From assembly GCA_022820945.1 (NCBI GenBank), contig JAJEEP010000014.1:1-38652 (forward strand): a DNA stretch of 38,652 bases, given 5' to 3'. The position numbers were made by a program, and so were the translations under genes. The notes under the pieces are model-generated. The model was not told the origin of the DNA. It saw nothing but the letters and a program-made list of their open reading frames with translations, and did not search any database. This DNA comes from Alphaproteobacteria bacterium. Its GTDB lineage: Bacteria > Pseudomonadota > Alphaproteobacteria > UBA828. Positions 30,795 through 38,459 of this stretch are shown piece by piece (the stretch's first letter is position 1; each line of letters starts with the position of its first letter).

Positions 30795-32516
30795 TCAAGC
30801 GCGCGGCTGCGATCCCTCTTCGTCCACGACGAGGTCCGAGGCGATCCGGACGCCATAGTCCCTCCAGGCTCCTTCAGGAGAAACGTAACCCCGTTTCACG
30901 TCGCGCTGCACCTCCTCGAATGGGCGTGCCTTGGGATTGCCGTTGCCGCCGCCGCCGCCCGTCCAGGTCTCGACCACCGTACCAGCGGCGACCGGCCGCG
31001 CCCGCATCTTGAGCGGCCCTTCGGAGGAGCCGTCGGGGTGGGTGATCTCGACCTTCGGACCCCTTGCGTCTTGGCCCCCATTCAATCCCCAGGCCGGCGT
31101 GAGCGATCGCTCGAACCAAAGAGCGCAGTAGCAATCCTCCAGCGTCTTGTAGCGGCGCAGGACGCCGCAGCCGCCGCGGTGCCGCCCCGGCCCGCCGGAA
31201 TCGGGGCGGATGGCGAATTCCTCCAGCCGGACGGGAAACTTCGTCTCCATCACCTCGGCCGGGATGTTGCGGAAGCTGCCGTTCACCAGGTTGATCAGCG
31301 CGCTCTCCCCGTCGCCGTCGTTGCGGCCGCCCCAGCCGCCGGCGGTGGCCTCGATGGACATCCACTGGCCCCGCTTGCGGTCGACCGAGAAGAAGAGAGA
31401 CACCATCGAATCCCCGTAGTGGGCGGCAGTCGAGCGTTCGGGGATCGCTTCGGAGAGGCAGGAGATGAAGAGATCCGCCAGCAAGCCCAGGCCGGTGAAA
31501 TACCACTCGCAGGCCGCGGGCTCCTTGGCGTTGAACAGGCAGGCGTCCGGAATGCGGACGGTCATCGTCTCGAAGGAGCCGCCGGTGATCGCGCGCTCCG
31601 GGTTGATCATCGTCTTGTAGGCGAGGCGGAGCAGCGACACGGTCTGGCTCGCGCCGCAGTTGACCGATCCGGGGACGATGCCCGAGGAGCCTGCGAGGTC
31701 GACGATCAGCTCCTCGCCCTTGACCGTGAGCGTGAGCGCCACCTTGACCGGGTCGTCGCCCGCGCCGTCGCTGTCGAGACAGCCTTCCCGGTACCAGGTG
31801 CCGTCCTTGATCGCCGCGATCGCCTCGCGGTCCATGCGCCTGGCCTGCTCGAAGATGTTCTTGCAGGCGGCCCGGTAGGTCTCGATGCCGATGCGGTCGA
31901 GCAGTTGGGAGAGCCTGCGCTCGCCGGTGCGAACGGCGGCGATCTGGGCGTCCAGGTCGCCGATGCTCGTGTCCGGCATGCGGGTGTTGAGGCGCAGCAG
32001 GTCGAACCATTCGCGGATGGGCTTGCCTTGCGCGACGATGCGGGTGGGCCCCAGACGCAGACCCTCCTGGTAGATGTTCGTGGACCCCATGACCGTGCCG
32101 GGGTCGATGGCTCCGATGTCGTTCCAATGCGCGCGTGCGGCGCCGAAGCCGATCAGCTCGCCGCCGAAGAAGATGGGCCCGACCACCGACACGTCATGCA
32201 GGTGCGAACCCTGCATGTAGCTGTCGTTCATGATGAAGACATCGCCCGGCGCGATGTCGTCGCCGTAATACTCCATCACGTGGTGGACGTTGGCATCGAT
32301 CGCGCCAATGAAGAGCGGTACGCCGCTCGACTGGCCCAGCATGTTGCCGTCCGCGTCCAGCAGCCCGACGGCGCTGTCCCGGCCCTCGTAGATCACCGCC
32401 GAATGGGCGGAGCGCCAGAGCGAGGCGTTCATGTCCTCCGCGCAGGAGACGACGAAGTTGCGCACGATCTCGGTCGTGACGGGGTCTGCGATGTTGCGCA
32501 GCATCGGGTCGTTCAT
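30795..32516 (-). CDS. hyuB: hydantoinase B / 5-oxoprolinase family, B subunit
   Basis: This is a 573-residue HyuB-type subunit. With HyuA it forms ATP-dependent enzymes that open lactam or hydantoin rings: N-methylhydantoin amidohydrolase, 5-oxoprolinase and acetone carboxylase relatives. Recognisable segments are IVRNFVVSCAEDMNASLWRS near the start, DVFIMNDSYMQGSHLHDVSV and RAHWNDIGAIDPGT. The late RPDSGGPGRHRGGCGVLRRY and the Gly-rich GGGGGNGNP near the C-terminus are also typical. Its start overlaps the hyuA stop as ATGA, so the subunits are co-translated. The exact substrate cannot be read from sequence. The neighbouring putA favours pyroglutamate-like or N-methylated cyclic substrates. 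Confidence 0.9.
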   Translation of the reverse strand: MNDPMLRNIADPVTTEIVRNFVVSCAEDMNASLWRSAHSAVIYEGRDSAVGLLDADGNMLGQSSGVPLFIGAIDANVHHVMEYYGDDIAPGDVFIMNDSYMQGSHLHDVSVVGPIFFGGELIGFGAARAHWNDIGAIDPGTVMGSTNIYQEGLRLGPTRIVAQGKPIREWFDLLRLNTRMPDTSIGDLDAQIAAVRTGERRLSQLLDRIGIETYRAACKNIFEQARRMDREAIAAIKDGTWYREGCLDSDGAGDDPVKVALTLTVKGEELIVDLAGSSGIVPGSVNCGASQTVSLLRLAYKTMINPERAITGGSFETMTVRIPDACLFNAKEPAACEWYFTGLGLLADLFISCLSEAIPERSTAAHYGDSMVSLFFSVDRKRGQWMSIEATAGGWGGRNDGDGESALINLVNGSFRNIPAEVMETKFPVRLEEFAIRPDSGGPGRHRGGCGVLRRYKTLEDCYCALWFERSLTPAWGLNGGQDARGPKVEITHPDGSSEGPLKMRARPVAAGTVVETWTGGGGGNGNPKARPFEEVQRDVKRGYVSPEGAWRDYGVRIASDLVVDEEGSQPRA

Positions 32517-34579
32517 GATCCCGCCTCCTTCGTCATGGAGAGGTGGCCCCCCTCGACCACCGCGGCGTTCCAGCCCGGCGGCACCAGCGTCGTTGCCGTC
32601 GACTCTTCGATGATCGCGGGGCCCGCCACGGCATCGCCGATATCGAGCCCGTTGCGGTCGAGCACCGGCGTCTTCAGCGGCCGGCCGGCGAAGATGACAT
32701 CTCGCTTACGTGTGGGCCGTGCTGGCTCTCGCGCGGGCGGGGCGGAATCCGGGCGCGCCAGCCGGCCGAGCGCGGCCAGGCGGATGTTCGCCATCTCGAC
32801 ACGGTTCTCCGGGCTGGAATGGCCGTATTGCCGATCGTAGGCCGCATCGAAGCTCTTGCGCACGGCATCCATGTCGATGGTCCCGCTCGGCACCGGGATG
32901 GTGAGGACATATTCCTGCCCGTAGTAGCGGAAGTCGATGGCCCGCTCGAAGTCGATGGCGTCCTCGGCGATTCCCTCGGCCAGCAGGTGTTGGCGGCCCC
33001 TCTCCTCGAGCCCTGCGAACGCGGCTTCGAGAGTGGCGCGCTCCATTAAATCCCAGAAGGAGTAGAGCGTCTCCTTGTCGTCACGGCGTACGTCGGTTTG
33101 CAGCATGCCCCAGGCGGAAAACGCACCCGGGTGCACCGGCACGATGATCTCGCGGATCTGCAGCTCTTCGGCGAGCGCGCCCGCCTGCGCCGGCCCTGCG
33201 CCGCCGAAGGCGACGAGGGAGAAGTCCCGCGGGTCGATGCCGCGCTGCACCGTGATCGTCCTGATCGCATCCGCCATCTTGGCGTTTACGACATCCACAA
33301 CGCCCTGAGCCATGGTCTCCGCCGTGAGCCCGAACGTCTCGCCGATGCCCTGCAACGCGCGCACCGCCGCGTCCCGATCCAGCGCCATTTCGCCGCCGGA
33401 GAAATTCGCGCCGTCGAGGCGGCCGAGCACGAGGTTGGCGTCGGAAACCGTGGGCTCGGTTCCACCCAGCCCGTAACAGGCCGGCCCCGGCATGGAGCCG
33501 GCGGACTGGGGGCCGACGCGCATGGCGCCCGCCTCCTCCCACGCGATGGAGCCGCCGCCCGCGCCGATGACGTGGATGTCCACCACCGACATCTGGACCG
33601 GCAGCCCCTCCAGCTTGGCGTGGTTGGAGCCAGACGGCAGCCCGTCGATGATCAGGCTCGCGTCGAAGGAGGTGCCGCCCATGTCGATGCAGATGAGGTT
33701 GGGCCGCCCGGTCGCGGCGGAGAGCGCCCTGCCGCCGATGGCACCGCCCACCGGGCCGGAGAGCAGCGTCTGCAGCGGGGTCTCGCTGGCGGATTCCGCC
33801 GTCATCACGCCGCCGTTGGACTGCATCACGTGCAGCCCCCGGCCTTCGGGCAGGCGGTCGCTGAGACCGCCGATCAGCGTCTCCAGGTAACCCCGCACAA
33901 CCGGGGCGAGGTAGCTGTCCATCACCGTGGTGGACGTGCGCTCGAACTCCCGCCACTCCGGCGAGACCCGGTGCGAGAGGCCGATGGGAATGTCGGGCAG
34001 GCGGGCGCGCAGGTATTCGGCCGCCCCCAGTTCATGCGCGGGGTTCTTGAAGGAGAAGAGGAAGGCGATGGCGATCGCCTCGAAGCCCTCTTCCTTCACG
34101 GCGTCGACGAGGCGGTCGAGGTCGGCCGTCTCCAGCGGGGTCACGATCTCGCCGGTGGCCGCGATCCGCTCCCGCGCCGTGAACGTGTGCTCGAGCGGCG
34201 CGAGCGGCTCGGGCTTGTTCCAGCGGATCGAGAAGATCTCGCCTCGGTCGTTGCCCTGGATCGTGTAGATGTCCCGAAAGTTCTCGGTAGTGAGCAGCGC
34301 GACCTTGGCGCCCCGGCGGGTGAGCAGGGCGTTCAGCCCCACGGTCGTGCCGTGGACGAAGAAGTCGATCGCATCGGCTGCGGGAATGGCTGTCTCGATG
34401 CCGCGCAACACCGCGAGGCCAGGGTTATCCGGCGTCGAGAGGACCTTCGCGGCACCACAGGCGCCGGTCGCGCAATCCTGATAGACGATGTCAGTAAACG
34501 TGCCGCCAATATCTACACCGACGCGGTATCGGCCCTGAGTAACGGGTTTTTTTGACTTCTTTTCAATAGGTTGAGACAT
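32513..34579 (-). CDS. hyuA: hydantoinase A / 5-oxoprolinase family, A subunit
   Basis: This is a 688-residue HyuA-type subunit with an actin-like ATPase fold. The phosphate-binding motif is GVDIGGTFTDIVYQD near residues 20-34. A second glycine-rich motif is ICIDMGGTSFDASLI. DFFVHGTTVGLNALLTRRGAKVAL, DPRDFSLVAFGGAGPAQAG and the C-terminal GPAIIEESTATTLVPPGW are family landmarks. The first 15 residues are Lys-rich (MSQPIEKKSKKPVTQ), and the DNA there is noticeably more AT-rich than its surroundings. It is the first gene of the operon. Its ATG touches a perfect 17-base inverted repeat (34579-34621), so initiation may be controlled by that structure or by a protein bound to it. No normal Shine-Dalgarno is visible outside the repeat. 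Confidence 0.92.
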   Translation of the reverse strand: MSQPIEKKSKKPVTQGRYRVGVDIGGTFTDIVYQDCATGACGAAKVLSTPDNPGLAVLRGIETAIPAADAIDFFVHGTTVGLNALLTRRGAKVALLTTENFRDIYTIQGNDRGEIFSIRWNKPEPLAPLEHTFTARERIAATGEIVTPLETADLDRLVDAVKEEGFEAIAIAFLFSFKNPAHELGAAEYLRARLPDIPIGLSHRVSPEWREFERTSTTVMDSYLAPVVRGYLETLIGGLSDRLPEGRGLHVMQSNGGVMTAESASETPLQTLLSGPVGGAIGGRALSAATGRPNLICIDMGGTSFDASLIIDGLPSGSNHAKLEGLPVQMSVVDIHVIGAGGGSIAWEEAGAMRVGPQSAGSMPGPACYGLGGTEPTVSDANLVLGRLDGANFSGGEMALDRDAAVRALQGIGETFGLTAETMAQGVVDVVNAKMADAIRTITVQRGIDPRDFSLVAFGGAGPAQAGALAEELQIREIIVPVHPGAFSAWGMLQTDVRRDDKETLYSFWDLMERATLEAAFAGLEERGRQHLLAEGIAEDAIDFERAIDFRYYGQEYVLTIPVPSGTIDMDAVRKSFDAAYDRQYGHSSPENRVEMANIRLAALGRLARPDSAPPAREPARPTRKRDVIFAGRPLKTPVLDRNGLDIGDAVAGPAIIEESTATTLVPPGWNAAVVEGGHLSMTKEAGS

Positions 34580-34621
34580 TACACCGGCCGGATATCAAGG
34601 AGTAATATCCGGCCGGTGTAA
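34579..34621 (-). promoter_or_regulatory. perfect 17-base inverted repeat at the hyuA start
   Basis: The arms are 34579-34595 and 34605-34621, exactly complementary, with a nine-base loop. The core of each arm is ATATCCGGCCGGTGTAA. The arm nearest hyuA ends on the A of the ATG. In RNA it would form a very stable hairpin directly before the start codon; in DNA it is a large two-fold operator. There is no T-run after it, so it is not an ordinary terminator. Confidence 0.75.
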
Positions 34622-35040
34622 GCGTACTGTAAGCGGATTCGTTCCAACTCAGGTCCGCTCATGGCGTTGTGCCGCCGATGCCGGGCAACCGTCCCGCGAA
34701 TGGCCCCGACCCTGGAACGAACCGCGTCGAACGCTCCCGCAGCCGACCGCGATATCCGCCGCCACTGTAGCAGCGGAGCGGGCGGCCGTCACCGGGTGGC
34801 ACAGGCCGTGTTTGCACCGCGCGACAGCACCGCTCCCCCGTCACTCCTCGGGCAGGCCGCGCGGCACCGGCTCGCGCCAGCTGCCGGCGGCGAGCGCTTC
34901 GGCCTTGGGGATCCAGTGGCGCATCTGCGAGCGCATCCACTCGCGGGTGCGCCATTCCGCCGCGACCCGCCGGGCGCCCCAGACGTTCACGGCGATCTGG
35001 CCGGCACCCCTGTCCCGCCGCAGCCCGTCTATCTGCCGGT
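34622..35040. other. stretch without a confident gene; possible truncated minus-strand coding end
   Basis: Nothing convincing is seen at 34622-34840 apart from two copies of GTAAGCG (34618-34624 and 34629-34635) and the probable hyuA promoter area. On the minus strand, a frame ending at 34841 reads sensibly only for its last roughly 65 residues (34841 to about 35040). These are Arg/Trp-rich, with RTREWMRSQMRHWIPKAEAL near the end. It then loses character where the transposase remnant begins on the other strand. It may be the 3' end of a gene cut by an insertion. I do not recognise the family. Confidence 0.25.
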
Positions 35041-35044
35041 AGTG

Positions 35045-35323
35045 GGAGGCAGCCCTTCGCTGGGCTGGAGCGACGGTCAGATGATGCTGGCCTCGCTGCT
35101 TCTCAACGTGGCTGGAATCGACCGGGTGTCGGACATCGACCGACTGGAGGGGGACGCGGGGCTTTGCATGCTGGTCGGGCGCTTTGAGCCGCAGCTGCTC
35201 GGGCCTTCGAAGCGTGCCATCGCCGGGCGCTTCCGGGGCGGACGGGATCGCTGCTTTCCTTCGGCGTGCTCGATGCGTGACTGGCTGGACCGTTTCCATG
35301 TCGCGGGCCTGCATGGGGTGTGA
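35045..35323 (+). pseudogene. transposase remnant (IS1380-like DDE family, N-terminal part)
   Basis: About 90 residues ending at a TGA at 35321-35323 resemble the early part of a widespread IS1380-like transposase. The segments are GWSDGQMMLASLLLNVAGID, the following RLEGDAGLCMLVGRFE, and the closing FPSACSMRDWLDRFHVAGL. The N-terminal residues before about 35045 and the whole catalytic domain after 35323 are missing, so the gene is dead. It lies about 220 bases left of the IS66 element, inside the scrap zone. Confidence 0.55.
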
Positions 35324-35541
35324 GACCAACGCGCCGAAGGGCGTCCCAATCGCGCTTCCTGACCGCTCAGGCTGTCGGGCGATGAAAGCCGTTTTGCGAC
35401 CGGCATTTGGCCCGAGCGGCGCTTGAGCGGCAGCGCCCGCCGCGCACTTACGGTGACAGTCCCCGAACCGCCACGCGGCTTCCGAGCGGCACTATAGGAA
35501 GCACGAGGTAACAGATCAATGCATGAAGTCTCTTTCACAGG

Positions 35542-35746
35542 GTAAGCGGTGCGCCCGGCCCACCTTCCTATATATAAGGTGATGGCGTTCGATACCCCTT
35601 TCGCCAACACGGGAGGGTTTCACCATGCCGGATGGGTTCGAGCGCCCTGTCTACGCTCGGGACGGGCGGGACACGGGTGACGCGGCTTCGGAAGATGCCG
35701 ATGTCGCCGAGGACGGTTTTGTCGACGATGCTCCGGCGCCGGCTCG
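35542..35746 (+). repeat. left copy of the long IS66 terminal inverted repeat
   Basis: This copy contains the terminus, a TATATATAAGG stretch, the Shine-Dalgarno GGGAGGG and the first 40 or so codons of tnpA. It aligns with the inverted right copy with a two-base indel near the terminus (TTCCTATA against TTCCCCTATA) and roughly a dozen substitutions. Similarity stops abruptly after GGCTCG at 35741-35746. Confidence 0.85.
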
Positions 35747-36164
35747 CGATCGGCAGTGGACCGAGGAAGAGAAGGCGGTCGTGGTGAGCGAGTGCTGCTG
35801 GCCGGGGAGGCACGTGGGTGAAGTGGCCCAGCGCTACGGCCTGTCGGTGAACCGGGTGAACGGCTGGCGCAGCCAGGCGCGGCGGGGCAGGCTCACATCG
35901 CCGTTTTCTCCGGAGGCGGAAGCCGAGCCTGTGGAGGCAGCGCAGGCGGGGCGGACGCTGGCCGCGCGCAAGGCCGAGGCCGAGCCGGGCCCTGCCACAC
36001 CGAGGCCGTCGCCGGCGTTCGCCGCGATCGAGGTGGAGGCTCCGCCGCCGGGCTCGGTCGGTTCGGTGTCGATCGAGGCGCGCGGGGTGATGGTCCGCCT
36101 TGACGGGGATCTCGATACGCCGCGGATCGCGGAGATCGCCTCAGCGCTGCGAGCCCTTCGATGA
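35625..36164 (+). CDS. tnpA: IS66 TnpA (accessory transposition protein, helix-turn-helix)
   Basis: This is a 179-residue small IS66 protein. The helix-turn-helix region is EEEKAVVVSECCWPGRHVGE with VAQRYGLSVNRVNGWRSQAR at about residues 45-85. The acidic N-terminal 40 residues (DAASEDADVAEDGFVDD) are encoded by the repeated end of the element. The C-terminal part is Ala/Pro-rich, then ends with a beta-rich segment (VSIEARGVMVRLDGDLD) typical of IS66 TnpA. A Shine-Dalgarno GGGAGGG lies upstream. The stop overlaps the tnpB start as ATGA. Confidence 0.88.
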   Translation: MPDGFERPVYARDGRDTGDAASEDADVAEDGFVDDAPAPARDRQWTEEEKAVVVSECCWPGRHVGEVAQRYGLSVNRVNGWRSQARRGRLTSPFSPEAEAEPVEAAQAGRTLAARKAEAEPGPATPRPSPAFAAIEVEAPPPGSVGSVSIEARGVMVRLDGDLDTPRIAEIASALRALR

Positions 36165-36514
36165 TTGGCCCGGGGGCTACGCCGCGGATCGTGCTGGCCA
36201 CGCGTCCGGTGGACTTCCGCAAGGGGCATGACGCCCTGGTGTCATTGGTCGAGCACGAGCTCGGCCTGGACCCGTTCTCCGGCGTCATGGTGGTGTTTCG
36301 CCCCAAGCGGGCGGACCGGATCAAGGTGCTTTGGTGGGACGGGACGGGCCTGGTGCTGGCGTCCAAGCGCCTCGAACAGGGGCGCTTTGCCTGGCCCTCG
36401 GTGCACGATGGGGTGGTCCGCGTTTCGCGCGCGCAGTTCGAGGCGCTGTTCGAGGGCCTCGACTGGCGCCGGGTGTGGCGGCCGCGGACCCGCCGGCCGC
36501 TCGCGGCGGCCTGA
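36161..36514 (+). CDS. tnpB: IS66 TnpB (IS66 Orf2-like protein)
   Basis: This is a 117-residue protein with the highly conserved Orf2 layout: RIVLATRPVDFRKGHDALVS, FSGVMVVFRPKRADRIKVLW, then WDGTGLVLASKRLEQGRFAW and the closing LFEGLDWRRV. It is required together with TnpA and TnpC in studied IS66 elements, but its biochemical role is unclear. It is intact and coupled to tnpA by a four-base overlap. Confidence 0.93.
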   Translation: MIGPGATPRIVLATRPVDFRKGHDALVSLVEHELGLDPFSGVMVVFRPKRADRIKVLWWDGTGLVLASKRLEQGRFAWPSVHDGVVRVSRAQFEALFEGLDWRRVWRPRTRRPLAAA

Positions 36515-36581
36515 CCGGAGAGGACGGTCCCGATTCGCATTGTCGCAGGCTAAGGCGCTGATTCTGTGATAGTATTCCTTC

Positions 36582-38237
36582 ATGGAGTCGAGCCCCGGCA
36601 CGGTCGATCTGGCATCGCTTGCGCCGCCCCTGCAGGCGCTGTTTGCAGGCCAGCAGGAGACGGTTGAGGCGCTTCGCGCCGAGGTCGCCTCGCTCACCGA
36701 CCGCAACCGCCGGCTCGAAGAGCGAGGCCCCGAGGGCGTTGTCGAGGATCTGCGCACCAGGGTCGCGTCGCTGACCGATCAGAACCGGCGTCTCGAACAT
36801 CTGCTCAACGAGCTGCGCCGGGCGATGTTCGGGAAGAAGTCCGAGAAGCTCCAGCCCGACCAGCTCCTGCTCGCCTTCGAAGAACTCGAAGGCGCGCTCG
36901 CCGAGGCCGAGGAAGAGGCCCCGGTGGACACGACACCCACGCCGCGCGCGAAGCGTCCGGCCGCGGAACGCAACCTCGGTCATCTGCCGGCCCATCTGCC
37001 ACGGACCTATGAACTGGTGGAGCCCGGGAGCACGCAGTGCCCGTGCGGGTGCGGCGAGATGGTGAAGATCGGCGAGGACCGCACCGAGCGGCTGGACATC
37101 GTTCCGGCGCAGCTTCGGGTGATCGTCACCATCCGGCCCAGGTACGCCTGCCGCAAGTGCGAGGAAGGCGTCACCCAGGCGCCGGCGCCGGCGCACCTGG
37201 TCGGATGCGGACTGCCCACCGAAGGCATGCTCGCCCATGTGCTGGTGTCGAATTTCGCCGACCATCTTCCGCTGTACCGCCTGTCGCAGATATTCGCCCG
37301 CTCGGGCATCGAGCTGCACCGTTCGACGCTGGCCGACTGGGTCGGCAAGGCGTCGTTCCACCTGCGGCCGGTGTTCGAGTGCCTGAAGGCGGAGCTGAAG
37401 ACGTCGAGCACCCTGGGGCTGGACGAGACCACGGTCCGGGTGCTCGACCCGGGCCGGGGCAAGACCAGGACCGGCTACATGTGGACGATGGCGCGCGACG
37501 GGCGGGGGTGGTCCGGGCCGGACCCGCCGGGCGTGATCTATGAGTATGCGCCCGGGCGCAGCGGCAAGCATGGCGAGAAGCTGCTCGACGGCTTCAGGGG
37601 AACGGTGCAGGTCGACGGCTATGCCGGCCATAACCGGCTGGCTCGGGCGGACCGCCCGGGCGGGGCGCTGACGCTGGCGGCATGTTGGGCCCATGCCAGG
37701 CGCGGCCTCGAGACGGTGTTCGACAGCAATGCCTCGCCGATCGCGAAGGAGGGTCTGAAGCGGATCGCGGAGCTCTACAGGATCGAGGACAGGATCCGGG
37801 GCGAGGCGCCGGCGACGCGCCAGTTCGTCCGGTGGACCGAGTCGGCCCCGCTGGTGAACGCCTTCGGGGTGTGGCTCGACGAGCAACGCTCGCGGGTCTC
37901 GCCGCGTTCGCGCCTGGGCGAGAAGCTCACCTATATCGCCAACCAGTGGGACGGATTGCTGGTGTTCCTCTACGACGGGCGCGTCGAGATGGACTCGAAC
38001 TTCGTCGAAAACCGAATCCGCCCGATCAAGCTCACAGCCAAGAATGCGCTGTTCGCGGGCCACGACGAGGGCGCTCGCTCCTGGGGCCGGATCGGCTCGC
38101 TCATCGAGACCTGCAAGATGAACGGCGTCGAGCCCTACGCCTGGCTCAAGAGCACGCTGGAGAAAATCGCGGCCGGGCATCCCCAGTCGAAGATCGACGA
38201 ACTCCTGCCCTGGAACTTCGACCCGGCATCAAGCTGA
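36582..38237 (+). CDS. tnpC: IS66 transposase TnpC
   Basis: This is the 551-residue DDE transposase of IS66. The N-terminal coiled region (ALRAEVASLTDRNRRLEERG and LRTRVASLTDQNRRLEHLLN) contains a repeated Leu-rich heptad-like unit. A zinc-binding segment follows (PCGCGEMVKIGEDRTERLDI, then YACRKCEEG). The catalytic domain has LGLDETTVRVLDPGRG, VDGYAGHNRL, ACWAHARRGLE and SNFVENRIRPIKLTAKNAL. The C-terminal KSTLEKIAAGHPQSKIDELL segment is standard. No frameshift is seen, so the element may be active. It starts 67 bases after tnpB. Confidence 0.94.
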   Translation: MESSPGTVDLASLAPPLQALFAGQQETVEALRAEVASLTDRNRRLEERGPEGVVEDLRTRVASLTDQNRRLEHLLNELRRAMFGKKSEKLQPDQLLLAFEELEGALAEAEEEAPVDTTPTPRAKRPAAERNLGHLPAHLPRTYELVEPGSTQCPCGCGEMVKIGEDRTERLDIVPAQLRVIVTIRPRYACRKCEEGVTQAPAPAHLVGCGLPTEGMLAHVLVSNFADHLPLYRLSQIFARSGIELHRSTLADWVGKASFHLRPVFECLKAELKTSSTLGLDETTVRVLDPGRGKTRTGYMWTMARDGRGWSGPDPPGVIYEYAPGRSGKHGEKLLDGFRGTVQVDGYAGHNRLARADRPGGALTLAACWAHARRGLETVFDSNASPIAKEGLKRIAELYRIEDRIRGEAPATRQFVRWTESAPLVNAFGVWLDEQRSRVSPRSRLGEKLTYIANQWDGLLVFLYDGRVEMDSNFVENRIRPIKLTAKNALFAGHDEGARSWGRIGSLIETCKMNGVEPYAWLKSTLEKIAAGHPQSKIDELLPWNFDPASS

Positions 38238-38253
38238 AAAATCAAGATGGGCC

Positions 38254-38459
38254 GAGCCAGCTCCGGAGCATCGTCGACAAAACCGTCCTCGGCGAGATCG
38301 GCGCCCTCCGAAGCCGCCTCACCCGTGTCCCGCCCATCCCGAGCGTAGACGAGGCGCTCGAACCCATCCGGCATGGTGAAACCCTCCCGTGTTGGCGAAA
38401 GGGCTATCGAACGCCATCACCTTATATATAGGGGAAGGTGGGCTGGACGCACCGCTTAC
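38254..38459 (-). repeat. right copy of the long IS66 terminal inverted repeat (with a truncated tnpA start)
   Basis: Read on the minus strand this is a second copy of the element's left end: terminus, TATATATAAGG, Shine-Dalgarno and the ATG of tnpA (complement of 38372-38374). About 40 codons follow (MPDGFERLVYARDGRDTGE...). The frame then runs on out of context into the end of tnpC and is not a real gene. Ordinary IS66 termini share only some 20-30 bases, so this duplication is extra. Confidence 0.85.

Larger units (their letters stand above)
35542..38459 (+). mobile_element. complete IS66-family insertion sequence with long inverted ends
   Basis: The element is 2918 bp long and bounded by the outer tips GTAAGCGGTGCG (left, 35542) and its complement ending at 38459. 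GTAAGCG is the usual IS66 terminus. It carries the three standard genes tnpA, tnpB and tnpC in order. IS66 normally makes an eight-base target duplication, but the flanks (TTCACAGG left, AGCGAACT right) do not match. It may therefore have recombined with another copy after insertion. Beyond the short terminal repeats, the outer roughly 205 bp at both ends are near-identical inverted copies. Confidence 0.88.

Noticed and set aside
31038-32840. Long plus-strand open frame opposite hyuB
   Set aside because: It is an antisense shadow of a well-supported HyuB gene and crosses the hyuA-hyuB boundary.
38135-38374. Minus-strand open frame at the right end of the IS66 element
   Set aside because: Only its first 40 or so codons match tnpA, because of the inverted duplication. 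The remainder is antisense to the end of tnpC. It is annotated as part of the repeat.
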